The translations under genes and the position numbers were made by a program. From Warburgia ugandensis (Eukaryota; Streptophyta; Magnoliopsida; Canellales; Canellaceae): a stretch of DNA of 64,000 nt. Where the stretch lies: positions 33,055,217-33,119,216 of the forward strand of contig CP141139.1 of the NCBI GenBank assembly GCA_035236585.1. The letters are read 5' to 3'. Of this stretch, positions 12,344 through 24,279 are shown piece after piece. The notes beneath the pieces are model-generated. The model ran no database searches. It worked only from the letters and a program-made list of their open reading frames with translations, and was not told the DNA's origin. Numbering within the stretch: the first letter of the stretch is position 1; each line of letters begins with the position of its first letter.

Positions 12344-13083
12344 TGTTGGTCAGAGACATGCCAGATCTCAGTACATGCAAAACAATTAAACAAATAAATA
12401 TAGAATTATCACAAATTTGTAGTATTAACTAATAAGAATAAACTAAATTAGGATATTTGATTACATATAACTTACCTCCATCAAAGGATGAAGTTTTCTT
12501 TAGTTCTCTTTCCTTTAAACAACAACCTATGAACACAAATTTAGAGATCAAATACAAGATGGTAATAATTTAAAGACAAATATAGAAAAACTCATATAAC
12601 CTCCTTTCTCATCACCCTTTAGTATCATGCCTAACTGGGGCCTTTTTCTCAGTTTCACAAGGTTGAATCGTTCAAAGAGGTCATCCAACTCACCTTCAAG
12701 CCTTTATAGAAAAACCACACCAAATATAGAGAAATAGGATGTTCAATTTTTCCTCTTCTCCATCTACATAAACCCTACAATTTTCTATTTTCTAATTAGA
12801 GTAGGTTTCTAAATAGACTAATACCTGGTGACCTATAATCCTAGTTATCCAAATCTACAAAAGTGATCTAGGAAGAGAAAAACATTACACAACTCTAAGT
12901 TAGTCAAGGAATTCATGATCTATTCATGATCAATCTGAACATGTGTCCATATAACATGCTATAATCTCAGTAGTCCATATCATCTAATGTATTGATTAAG
13001 CCAATTTGATGATCGAATGCATGATCTAACTTGATTGCCTAAGCTAAAACTCAATCTTACCATTTAATTGGCCAATAGGACCA
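12344..13083 (-). repeat. 3' LTR of the copia relic
   Basis: Matches 21118-21849 along its length, for example CCTTTAAACAACAA near 12510 and near 21285. The inner border next to the polypurine tract is well placed; the outer border is approximate. Confidence 0.75.
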
Positions 13084-14185
13084 TTATCTCCCACTTGGTC
13101 AATTAAGCCTGGGAATAAAATAAACTTGTTGGGCTCTCCTTAATTCCAACCAGTGCCTATGCCACAAAAACAAATTTGCAATTAAGGCCTTTGTCAACGG
13201 ATCAATTAACATCTCAGAAATAGGAACATAACTCAGAGTCATTATCTTCTTCTATAGAATGACAAACACAGGTAGATAATGCACGTTTGTATGCTTTCCC
13301 TTGAAATTAATTTCATCATTCCCATTGTAGCTAAGTTATTGGAACATAACTTTTATGAACATCCGAGCATACAGTTACCTCCAAGTACACTAGAAACCAC
13401 AAACCTAAATGCCCTTTGAGGCAGCTGAACTACAAGCTACAAACTTTGCCTCCATCATGGACTAGGCAACAGACTTTTGTCTACTACTGCTCCCCTAAAC
13501 TATAGCTCCACAAAACATAAGTACCTACTAAGTAGTGAAATGCCACTTAATTACATTTCAACGAGAAATACTAGGCACACTCTAAAGCTAGCTCAAAAGG
13601 CCAATGACAAAGCTCATATCTGGTTTGGTGCATGGCATTGTATACACTAAATTGCTTGTGGCCTGAGTATATTCCTTAGACTTCATAACTAATCTCTCAT
13701 CACTTAAAGTTACCATTTTATTACTTAACTGAGTATCCTTGTAGATTGGTGAATCCATAGGTTTTCATCCAATTATACCAAATTTCTTAAGGACATGACC
13801 TATATATGATTCTTGAGACATGATAAGTTTCTTAGTTTTCCTATCCCTCTCTATCTTAGTGCTTAAGATATAAGAGGCTTCACCCTAATATTTTATATCC
13901 AAATTGTTGCCCCATCAATATTATATCATCAATATGCAATGACAGCAACATAACATATTATATCGACAAAGAAGTATACACAGTGGTCATATCTATTGGG
14001 CTCAAAATTATGCTCCAAAATAACGTTATGGAAAGTATGATACTTCTATGTAGTTGACTGTTGTATTCCATAAAGAGATGTACTCCACAAAGAGATGTAA
14101 CCAACCTACATACCTTACCTTTAGGAGCTTCATCCTGAACGCCCTCAAGAACCTTGATAAAGATCTCTTCTTGCAAGTCACCATG
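13084..14185 (-). mobile_element. Copia relic: polypurine tract, RNase H and end of RT
   Basis: Minus-strand pol sequence downstream of the inserted solo LTR. It begins at the polypurine tract and covers RNase H and the later RT blocks. Recognition is by general copia-like phrasing rather than an open frame. Fossil, many interruptions. Confidence 0.65.
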
Positions 14186-16071
14186 TTTAACACCCCGGAT
14201 TTTTAAGACAATTTTTTTTTTTATGGCAATTTAAATAAGAACATTTGGGATCCCATGAGAAAAGATTTATTTAACATTTTACTAAACCTATCTTAAAACT
14301 CCGGGTGTTAATTTTTCCTTTCTCAAAATGACGTATACGTAATTTAAACATAAATAAATGATCCGCGTATAAATCAACGTCAAATAAATAGGCGCCTTTA
14401 TTTTAAATCAAATAAACATCCAAAAGACAATAATAATATGGCCCAGGGTCTATCCATCATAACATCCCAAATAAATGTCCAATATATGTCCAAAGATCTA
14501 AATCACCTTCAAATATAAAGTATGCAGTCCATAATAAAATTCAAATGATAATCCACTCTAATGACTCACATTACTTTTTAAAACTATAGGGAAACTAGTC
14601 TTCAGCAGCTCTCAAGGTTTATCAACCGCTTTTCCTTTCCTGGTGTCGCGCTCGAGATCTAAGGCATTGCAAAACAAAGCAATGCCTCAGCAAGCTATCG
14701 CTTGTGTAGGTACATAGACAATTAATGTAATAAATGCAAGAAATAATGAACAATACTGATGAAAAATCTAACATTTATGAAGATAGTGATATCATAATGC
14801 CATGTTCAATAAATGCCAATTTATTCCATATGCTAAAACATGAAATTCACGGAGTTAAAACATGACATGAATCAATAACATGGAGCATACAACAAGAATA
14901 AGGGCACCCTAAGGTAATGGGTCCCACCACATCGCACTAACATCCCTGATCAGGAGTACACATAGTCAACCTCTGAGTGTCGTCACACCCAGGCATACCA
15001 TCTATAACCATGCTCATCATACATGCACACATAACAAGAATATGGGTCATCATGCTGCAGTGGCAACCCTCCATGGGTATCAACCACCGCCGCTCCCCGT
15101 CGACACCATAACGGGAGACTTAACGTCTGTCCCCATGGAAAGGCTCAGACCGGTAGTGTGGACTATCCATGTTACCAAACCCCTACCGAATGCCATCTAT
15201 GGGCAGGTGTCTATCATATCACAAACTCATCACATCATAATCTCGGAAGGTGGGTGGCCGGCCCTATCCCTCCTAGCATGACGCCCACCGGGCGAGAGCA
15301 CCCGTCATCAAATATAAAACACGGAAATCATATGTATATGCTAAAACTCAAGAGCACTTATAGCTTGAAATCCCCAAGACATGCCCCTCATCCTGGGGTT
15401 AGCCTATAAAAGGACCAGCTACTAAGCCTCTATACTCATTTCCATGTAAATCCATGCATTTTCTATATATATAATAAGAATTAAATCTCTAATTAAGCAT
15501 AACTAATTAACATCATGCTTGTAAAAGCAGTTTAAATAAGTTTATTCAGTAAAAGAATTCAATTTGGAATAACCATCCTGTACGCAATGTCGCATGAAAT
15601 CCATGGTAAATAAAAATCGCACTTTAAAACACAATCACACATGATGCTATGTTTAAAACATGGTTTAAAATCAAGGCAAAACATTAGTTGTCGTCACCTA
15701 CCTCAGTGTGAGATCACTAGCTTGCCAATAACTCCCTTTAATTGGTATATTCAAGTGCACCTGTACATGTCACATCACTATTTTAAAATTTTTCTAAATA
15801 AAAAGTGGTCATTTCTAAGTTTTTAAGTTAAAACTAGGTTCGCGTCGTCAATACGGTCACAACGCCTCTTTCGGATCGTGATTTGGACCTCTCTAGCTCC
15901 CAAAAATAAAGTTTTAGTGAAAACTACGCTAAAAGGGGGCCTGCCGGACCACCATAAGGTGGTTTAAACCGGCGGCACCCTTTTCCGCCGGTTTACACCG
16001 ACGTACATGGGCGCACGAAGACGCACGGCGTCGCAGACGCCGCACGGAATGCGCGCCGCGCGTCTTCGGCA

Positions 16072-16099
16072 CCGTGACGCACGCGCGCGTGCGTCACGG
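16072..16099. promoter_or_regulatory. 28-bp perfect palindrome with paired TGACG motifs
   Basis: Half site CCGTGACGCACGCG followed by its exact reverse complement. Each half has TGACG, the core bound by plant TGA-type bZIP factors. A regulatory role is inferred only from the motif. Confidence 0.5.
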
Positions 16100-16184
16100 C
16101 CGCCAGACGCGCCGCGTCCCGGCCCCACCGCGGCAGCCAACCACGCACGTTCCGCACGCGCGCGGCGCCGCGCACGCGTGCGGC

Positions 16185-16206
16185 GACGACGTCATGTGAC
16201 GTCGTC
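16185..16206. promoter_or_regulatory. 22-bp perfect palindrome, inverted GACGTCA sites
   Basis: Half site GACGACGTCAT followed by its reverse complement, giving two ACGT-core sites back to back. These are classic plant bZIP targets. Function is inferred. Confidence 0.5.
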
Positions 16207-17188
16207 CCTCGGGCGTCACGGAGTGCGTCTTGGCGTCAGCGCAGGGCGCCGACGCCGTTGACGACGCCGGAGAAGACGACCGGATTTCGGTCGCCTCGGC
16301 GAGCTCCTGAGCTCCGTTTTGCGTGATTTTTGCGCCATTTTCTTCAGAATTCTCTCTAGAATCCATTTATGCCCTCCTTTTTCACTAATTTTCTCAAAAA
16401 CCATGGTTTTTAAACGATTTTTCCCAAGTTCCTAAAAACCTCTCTAGGTACTGGTTTTTGAGTTTTCTGGGCAATTCCACCGTTGGATCACTCCCAAATT
16501 TAAAGGGTATGCTCTTGGGTCTCTTGTGCACTAGTTGGACGGTGCGATTTTCAAACGGACAAGGTTTGATCCGTGAAATCACACTCCAACAGTAGCGTGC
16601 ACAAAGTTCCTAAAAATCTGATTTTTTTCCAAAATTTTTAAACGTTTTCCTAATTAATTTCCTAATTAATAAATACAGAAAAACATAGGTTTTGAGGCTT
16701 ACCTTGCACCTGGCTGGAGTTGCTCGTGTTGCCGGGGCTCCACTCGCCGGAAAAGTCAAGTTTTTACAGATCTAGGGTTTTGCGTAGCATTCATGGAAAA
16801 CGCTCAAAGTGGAGCGTTTTGGCTCCTGAGGAGCATAGATATAGGGTTTTAGAGTCTTGGGGAAACTCTTCCCCACACGGCTCTTCCCACGTCTCTCCGG
16901 CGATTTCGCCGGACTGGTAGAGACGTGTGTAGACAGGGGTGCCGTTATCAATTTGGACCCCTGTGTAACACGTTTCTGTCAAAAGACCATTTTGCCCTTA
17001 CAACTTTGACGGCTCATAACTCCCTCGTTTGAGCTCCGTTTTTCGCGTTCTTGGTGGCGTTGGATTCGTATCGACGAGCACTTTCTAATTATTATGTTTT
17101 TAGGAAATAATTTCATCCATAAATTTTTATTTTAATTTATTTAATAATTTCCTATTTTTATCTTTAAAATTAAGGATATTACACCATG

Positions 17189-19870
17189 AGGAAGGCCATC
17201 TTAACATCCATTTGATCTAATTCTACATCCAAGTGTATAGTTATCATCATCAAATTTCTAATTGAGGTATACTTAGACCTTAGAGGGAAAGCTTCTTAAT
17301 AATCAATGCTCTCGATTTGATAAAAGCCCCTGGCAACCAACCTAGACTTATACTTTGAGATTGAACCAACTGATTTTAATTGAATTCTTTCTTGAAGATT
17401 CATTTACAACCAATAACTTTCCCCCTTCAAGTAGATCATCATAAACCCAAACTTGGTTCTTTGTGATGGAATCTTTTTCTTCCTAAATAAAAGCTAGTTG
17501 TTTATCACCATCCTTAGCACTAACAACTTTGGAATAACTCATGTGATGATCATTTATTTAAGGTTCATCATTACCCATGACATTCTCTTTTATCTGTCCT
17601 AACAATCCATAGTGATCCCCTATAGAAGAAGGTGGCCTATTATCTCTTAGTATTCTAATAGCTATATTAAGCTTAGAAGATGGAATTTGTAATCTCAAAT
17701 CCATCACCCATCACCTAGATTTCTCCTTATGTTTTACTACCTCAAACAACTCAACTTTCTTGATAAGAACTCTAAGGTCCAATCCATATTTCAAAAGGTA
17801 TGCATTCCTACTTTCAATGACTCTAAGTGACCCATCAGAGTGATGCACTACAAATCTATTCATTCAAGGGGTCACTATACCTAATAAAGTTACACTTTAT
17901 GACCTTAATGTCGAGTTTAGACCTATTTTGGTATGATACTCTTACATGAGCACTAGCACCCCACACTCTATGATCACTTATGTCTAGTTTCCTAATAGTT
18001 CACAATTCATAGGGTGTCACTTTAACTGCCTGTAAAGGTATCCTATCAAGCACATGCATTGTAATGGAGAGTGCCCCTCCCCAAAACTACTTTCATTACT
18101 CAGAGTGGCTCAATATACTTTGAACCATATCCAATAAGGTTTTATCATGTCTCTTAGCAATTTGTTTATTCAAGAGTAAAGGGTAAAGTAAATTGATACT
18201 ACACCCTAACTCTTACAAAACTAGTCCAAAACATTACCAGTGTATTCACTACTTCTACTAGACCTCAAGACTTTAACAATCCTAATTATTTAATTTTCTA
18301 CCTTAGATTTAAAATTTTGAAACCATTCTAGTAACTCAGATTTCTTAGTTGTAAGATAAAAATATATGAATATAGAATAATAATTAATGAATGTGATGAA
18401 TAGATATTCCCTTATGAGTCGTAACATTTAGTGGACCACAAATATCAGACTAAATGACCTCAAGTGGCTTATTAGCTCTCTTTCCTTTATCAAAAGGAGT
18501 CCTAACCATTAACCATACAAACAATGTTCACAAACATCTAGTTTGTTCTTTAACTTAGGTAATATATCATATGTAGACATCCTTCCTAACTTATCTTTAT
18601 TACAAATGCCATAACCTAAGATGCCATAATAGGAAATCATCTACAACTAGCAAACAAGAGTAAAAAGAGGGATTAACTTTATTGATATCAATGGAAACAG
18701 ATTTTATGTCAAGTTTATGATGTCCATCATAAAACACTCTAGAGAAAAAAACACTCTTCCTGTTACCTACCATATCTTATTTATGAAATATTTGAATTCA
18801 AGACTTTTTTATAGTTAGCTATTAAATGGAGATAAGTTTTTTCCTAAGATCCAATGTATACATAACCTTAACCAAACACAAGATGCCTCCCATTAGCAAG
18901 CCCTAATCATCCTCGAACCTTGTACCTTATAGAAATTATTGTTTCCCATGAAAACCTTATGCTCCACTACAAATTTTCACTTAAAGTCAGAAAATAGTCC
19001 TTGGCGTTGGCAATACAACATGTTGTAGTAGAATCAAGTAATCATGATTCTTCATTTGACCACAAGAGCAATGCTTTTGTGATCATGTAAATGATATCTC
19101 TACCTTGTACTCTATTGTCATTATTCAATCCCTTGCATCCTCTCTTACTTTGCCTAAGATAATTGGCTTTACTATGTCCAATTGGACTGTATATCAAGCA
19201 AGGTCAGATCCTCTTTCTCTTATCTAATCCACTAAAGATGGGTTTTTTTTTTTTCCATCTCTTCTTTAGGGTTCAATTCCTAGCTTGGAAACAAGACCAT
19301 CCATATTCACTATAGCATGAGAAAAATTAAGCACAACATTGCAAGATCCTAAGACATCAGCAGCCTATTAAGAACTATATACACCTCCAATTTTTTAGGT
19401 ATCAAGTTCCCTAGACTTGTTAAACATTAGCCGGCATCAACATAGAGTGAACATGTTCAATCACATTATTAGACTCTTTTATATGCATCGTATTGTACAT
19501 TTCACTAGAAGAGAGATATAAGATTGAGTGTTGCCAATATGTTGCAACCATATCACTAAACAATGCATAAGAGATTGATCGAGTCTTAGACGAGATTTCA
19601 ATATCTAATTCCAAGAATAGACCCCACCTTTCTATCATCCTTGAGATACTTTTGAAAAACACAATGTTGTTCTTTAGTAGAATCAACAGGTGGTTCTGTA
19701 AACATAGCAACAAGTACATATTTAACTGAGTCTTGGAGAAGTATGTGCCAAATTCTCCTCCTCCACATTACAAAATTATTCATTCAATTTTTTAGCCTCA
19801 ATAAGTTTAGAGACAATCATTTTGGAGGTCATTAATGATTATCACACACTAGATATTTAAAAAAAGATGT
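17189..19870 (-). mobile_element. Copia relic: gag, integrase and start of RT
   Basis: Minus-strand coding remnant of the copia element upstream of the inserted LTR. The part at 17189-17460 corresponds to the beginning of the RT domain. Integrase-like sequence occupies about 17.9-18.6 kb, a probable zinc-knuckle region lies near 19.1 kb, and gag sits at 19.4-19.85 kb (for example MHIKESNNVIEHV at 19420-19719). It is broken throughout. Confidence 0.65.
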
Positions 19871-21117
19871 AAAGCCTTCCATCAATTCAATGTTCAACCA
19901 ATTATAAACAAGAATAATTACCTAGAATACAAATCAGTATACCTTGAGTTTCAAAATGTACAAATAACTCAAGATCAACTAGATCATTCTATGGAAATTT
20001 AGAATTAATCTAAACCACTAGTTTTTTACATACACAAGAATTTATAGTGTATGCCTTCTTTCTCTAGAGTTTAAATACCAACTCTATTCAATTCACAAAA
20101 AACTAATAATAATTAACCAGCTACCAATTGGTGAAATTTGACATTCAATGGAACATATAAATTCCTAATTTAGTAGTTATTCTCAATAATTCACAAATTG
20201 TCAAAGTATTCTAAGATTAGCAACTTATTTTACACCTAGCTTAAGAACACTAAACAACAAAATTAATGCACCTCAAATTGGAAGATAAAATATAAAAATT
20301 CATGCCTATTGCCAAATTACTAAACATATAATTTGAATTTCAAATAATATGCAGTAGACAAGATTATAAAGTGAATCACAACATGAAAATTAATAACACT
20401 AACCATTTAAGAAAATTCCAAAGGTAATACATGAACCTATAACATGAATTAGTATCTAAAATAGGTCCTATTAGGTAAATATTATAGCTTATTTATTGAG
20501 TATAAAACCATCCCAATTTTAGCTACAATTATCCTTCCTCATAGGTGAAAAAAACCGAATATTATTTTGACATGAAAATTGAATAAAAATTAGAAAAAAT
20601 ACAATTTTTTAGATGAGGTAGATTACGTTATATCTATAGTTATCTTTTTATAATCATAACACTACAATTATATGATCTATCAAGAAAATTAAGTAAGATT
20701 TGAACATATATTATCTAACAATCAATTGGCTCAATTTAGATTGATATTTTATAGGAATTATTAGAACAAAAAATTCCCATATTTTAGTTTATAGGATTGC
20801 TCCAAATGGGCATAATATCAATGCCCAAAACAACATCAAAATAATGCCTAAAACATGCAACAAATCATGCCTAAACAACATGAACAAAATCATTATTAAA
20901 AATGTAATAAACAAATGAAACATGAATGAAAAGTCATTCCTAAAACTAGAGAAAATCATATCTAATTAGTTTCTTTTAAAAAATTAGGCAAAATTAATGC
21001 GTAATTAATTGAGTAATAGCACCTATAATTATGATCAAAATTATGCTTAAAATTTTGTGTTAAATCTGATCAATTCTAATTGATTTAACCTTTTAAAATA
21101 GGGGTTTAAAACCAAAG
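19871..21117 (-). other. Non-coding leader or inserted DNA between copia gag and 5' LTR
   Basis: About 1.2 kb of AT-rich sequence with no recognisable domain. It is longer than a usual copia leader, so it may hold unrecognised inserted DNA. I see no boundaries that would define such an insert. Confidence 0.4.
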
Positions 21118-21849
21118 TTGGTCCCAGACACTCCAGATCATAATACATGCAAAATAATCAAACATATAAACATGGAATTATCACAACTTTGCAATACTAA
21201 ATAATAGTTAATAAGCTAAATTAGGATAATCATATTACAAAGATCTTACCTTCATCAATCAATGGAGTTTCCGCTTGATCTTTTTTCTTTAAACAACAAT
21301 CTTTGAAAATAAATCTAAAGATCAAATACCAAGAAAAAAAAACAAGAAAAAAGTAGTGGTAACTTATAGGAAAATGGAGGAATACTTATAGAACTTCCTT
21401 TCCAATCACTCTTCAATAGCATGCCCTAGGGTCTTTTTCTCATCTTCATAAAGTCAATTGGTGAAAGAGATCGTTCATCTTTCCTTCAAGCCTTTTTGAA
21501 AAAATTGCACAAAAATAAAGAGGAATTAGATGTCTAGTTATTGCCATTCTCAATCTATATAAATCCTAGGTTTGTTACTTCCTAACCAAAGTAGATTAGA
21601 CTAATACTTGGGGATGTATAATCCTAGCCATCCAATGCTACAAAGTGATCTAGGAGTTCTAATTAAATGAGTGGATTACCTATAACTCTAAGCTAATTAG
21701 GTAATTCAAGATACCTGTAAGATTCTATGATCTCAAGCATCCATATCATCTAATTGGTTGATCAAACCATTTAGATGATCAAACACATGATCTAGCTTGA
21801 TTACCTAAGCAACAACTCGATCTAGTAGTTTAATTGACCACTAAGACCA
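21118..21849 (-). repeat. 5' LTR of the copia relic
   Basis: Partner of 12344-13083. Its minus-strand start TGGTCTTAGTGGTCAATT compares with TGGTCCTATTGGCCAATT at the other LTR. No flanking target duplication could be confirmed. Confidence 0.75.
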
Positions 21850-22423
21850 CCAAATCCTAGGGGAATCTAGACCTCAACAAACAACACCTCTTGGAAGAGA
21901 AATAATTAAAGTATATTAAAAATCTCATGCCAATTAGACATGTAAAAGTCTTCCAAAGAAACCTTGAAGAGAACACAATGAGATTGTAGGAATTGTATGT
22001 TATGAACCGGAAGATTAATCAATAAGTGGTTGTCATGAATAATGAGAAAATACTATGTAGATGCTTAAAGTAGATGTCTTCTTCTCCTTTCTCCTTCTTC
22101 TTCTCTTTTCCCCAAAGAGACAAAAATCCTAAAAGAGTTCTTTTTTCCCACCTTCTCTCTCTATCTTATGTGGCCAAAAGCAAAAAATTTACCAAGAGAA
22201 TAACTCATGTATGTGATTATCTATCTTCCTATTTATCTCTATCTTCTTTCCCAATTTCAAAGAAGAAAGGAATGGGCTCTTTAGCACAAAAAGAATATAA
22301 TTCAACAAACAATTGAAGGAACATTGCAAAGGCCAAGCACAATTTATCACTCCAACTAGCATAAGAGAGAGAAAGAACTCAATGAAGATGCATAAAGACA
22401 ACTACACTAGCTTCTAGGAGAAG
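21850..22423. other. Unassigned AT-rich flank
   Basis: No gene or element recognised. A T- and C-rich tract at about 22075-22170 produces a plus-strand open frame of low complexity that I do not regard as coding. Confidence 0.4.
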
Positions 22424-23632
22424 TAGGGCTGCCAATGGATTAGATTTAGATTGGATACCATCATTTTGTATCCATTCCAATAAATTTCATTAGTTCATAT
22501 ATAGATTCATATTGTACTTCTAAATTTTATAATCCATTACATTCGATTTGATTTATGTAATGGAATATCCCTTTCCATTTAGTTCTGACATTATTCCTAC
22601 ATAGTAAGATATACAAAAATGAATTCTAGGCCCATATTAGTTAAGATTTCATCTTCCTTTTCATTGCCTTAGATAGCAAGCCTATTCAAGATGGGGCTTA
22701 GAAAATGAGTCATTATGATAACCAGTTTGGCCTTACTTGAGCTAGACACCATATAACATTTCCAAATATAGCAGCTATGTATATTAGAATCTCAAATACT
22801 AACTTAATAAGTTTCCCACAATATATGTTCATGCAAAATCTCCCATAAACATAGTTGAGAGAGTTCTAGCTTGTTTATTGCCTTTTGAGTAATAATATAA
22901 ATATGTAGTTTGAGTAGAGATATCCAACAACCAATTTAAATAGAAACATTTGAAAGTCCAAGGGAAAAAGTGCATGTCCATATACTACTAATAGTAATAA
23001 AATTGTCATGTTAAGTTGAAGTCGCAACTCACCTATTTTTTAGTTTACATTTGACATATGAAATGATTGATTTACCTCTTAATAACACATTTACTAAAAT
23101 TTAGGGAGTCTTAAAAAATATACTTCAGGTTGGATAATTTGCAGATAGGAGGCCTCATTTTGTATTAATTCTAAAATAAAATGAGTACTAAAAATCAATT
23201 TAGTTTCCTTCCATGAATAAGATTTTTCTATTTTATATCCTATCCATTTGGAAAATCTTGAATAGCAGATAATCTATTTTGATTAGAAACTCTAAATAGA
23301 ACTAAGCTAATGGCCTGAGAAACATACTAAACAGAGACCAAAAAACTCAAAACACTAATCAATTCTGTAACACAAAAAAAACAAATGAATGCATTGGATT
23401 GAATATTGACAAAGGCTCAGCTTGAGAAATGAAGTGGGACTCATTGAACAAGGCACAAATACCTTAGAACAATAATCAACTCTACAACAGATCAAATACC
23501 TCTGAATGTACCTAACTAGTACTCTACTAAGTAAATAGAACAACATTACAATTTGGAAGAACTCCCAAATCACACAATAACTAAAGGTAAATAATTGATT
23601 CAACATAGCACATTCACTACAAATTTGAAGTA
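22424..23632. other. AT-rich region with a possible hAT-type terminus
   Basis: The sequence from 22424, TAGGGCTGCCAATGGA, followed by repeated GGAT-rich words resembles the ends of plant hAT elements. I could not find a matching inverted end or an 8-bp target repeat, so no boundaries are claimed. The rest of the interval shows no gene. Confidence 0.25.
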
Positions 23633-23888
23633 GTGCCATCCTCCCACTCTCTTGAGTCAAAATTTGTGCAAATGTAACAAGTGTTGAACTGATGTATAAT
23701 AATGTCTCTTACACAAGCCATAGTAAGCCCTTTTTTAGCCAATGTAGCAAATTCAATGTAGTTCCATCCTCCCACTATCCTGGGTCAATATTGTGAGTAG
23801 ATGTAGCAAGTGTTGAACTGATGCATAATATTATCACTTACATGAGTCACAACAAGCTCTTTTTTAGCCAATTCATTGAGCTGACCTG
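23633..23888. repeat. 128-base tandem duplication
   Basis: The block starting at CCATCCTCCCACT (23636) recurs at 23764, and both copies contain CAAGTGTTGAACTGATG and end near AGCCAAT. It lies just downstream, on the minus strand, of the RNase H fragment and may duplicate the tail of that coding region. Confidence 0.85.
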
Positions 23889-23931
23889 AAAATGTTTTTC
23901 TTGTAGTTCAATTCTCAATTTCTTCGAATAG

Positions 23932-24279
23932 TTAGGGAACATTAAGGAGCTTGTCTCTTACCATTGAACCACTTAATAACATAGAAGAATCACCCTCAAC
24001 GAATATAAGAGCACTAGCACAGGGTTTGCTCTTCCAAAATTCCATAGTTTCATAAGCAACAACCATCTTAGCTTCATATACACCAGCCCTACCAATATTC
24101 CCAGCAGTCTTAAACAAGATCATACCAAAATGATCTTTGAGTATAACCCTAAAGCCAATTGTACCAAGATTAACTATATCATATCCATCCAAGTTTAAGT
24201 TTAAATTGGGAAAACATGGAACATACATAGGAACATGCATTGTTGGGTCATGATATAGATGTGTTAATTTATTAATCAA
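23932..24279 (-). pseudogene. LINE-type RNase H fragment
   Basis: A 115-codon open frame whose translation resembles the RNase H domain (RVT_3 type) carried by many plant L1-like LINEs. LNLDGYD near residues 28-34 sits at the first catalytic Asp, then RVILKDHFGMILF. GVYEAKMVVA carries the expected Glu, and FVEGDSSMLL carries the second Asp. The usual product starts further upstream and is part of a larger polyprotein; no RT is visible next to it. It is a remnant. The TRIM insertion at 24262 truncates its N-terminal side, so the first few codons of the frame (24262-24279) lie inside the TRIM. Confidence 0.65.

Larger units (their letters stand above)
15955..16290. other. CpG-rich island inside solo LTR D
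   Basis: About 335 bases of very high GC with dense CG dinucleotides in an AT-rich window. Open frames across it on both strands are a side effect of composition. It lies in the middle of the LTR, where U3/R control sequences could sit. It contains two perfect palindromes, listed separately. Confidence 0.85.
14186..17183 (-). mobile_element. Solo LTR (D), Ty3/gypsy Tekay/Del-like
   Basis: A single LTR of 2998 bp in the minus orientation. Its minus-strand start is TGTAATATCCTTAATTTT, close to LTR B at 27569 (TGTAATATCCTCAATTTT). Its other end, GGGGTGTTAAA, corresponds to GGGATGTTACA of LTR B. CCATG is present on both sides (14181-14185 and 17184-17188), part of a longer shared CACCATG. Internal blocks match LTR B, for example the stretch around 14660-14740 (AGGCATTG, CAATGCCTCAG) against 36310-36360. 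No internal genes are attached, so it is a solo LTR left by LTR-LTR recombination, younger than the copia element it interrupts. Confidence 0.88.
12344..21849 (-). mobile_element. Ty1/copia element, minus strand, old and broken
   Basis: Two related LTRs (12344-13083 and about 21118-21849) bracket copia-type gag and pol remnants on the minus strand. Just inside the left LTR (13084-13110) the minus strand reads CAAGTGGGAGATAA, a typical copia polypurine tract, so the left LTR is the 3' one. Reading right to left, gag (about 19.9-19.0 kb), integrase, reverse transcriptase and RNase H remnants follow in the copia order. A clear primer-binding site was not found. The LTRs are only about three-quarters identical by eye over an 85-base stretch, so the insertion is old. 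Coding regions carry many breaks. A 3 kb solo LTR (14186-17183) is inserted in its reverse-transcriptase region. Confidence 0.8.

Noticed and set aside
16007-16404. Arg/Ala-rich open frames on both strands in LTR D
   Set aside because: Caused by the GC-rich composition, which removes stop codons.
20040-20095. Primer-binding site of the copia relic (GTTGGTATTTAAAC on the minus strand)
   Set aside because: It is about 1 kb from the mapped LTR and only partly matches the initiator-tRNA complement.
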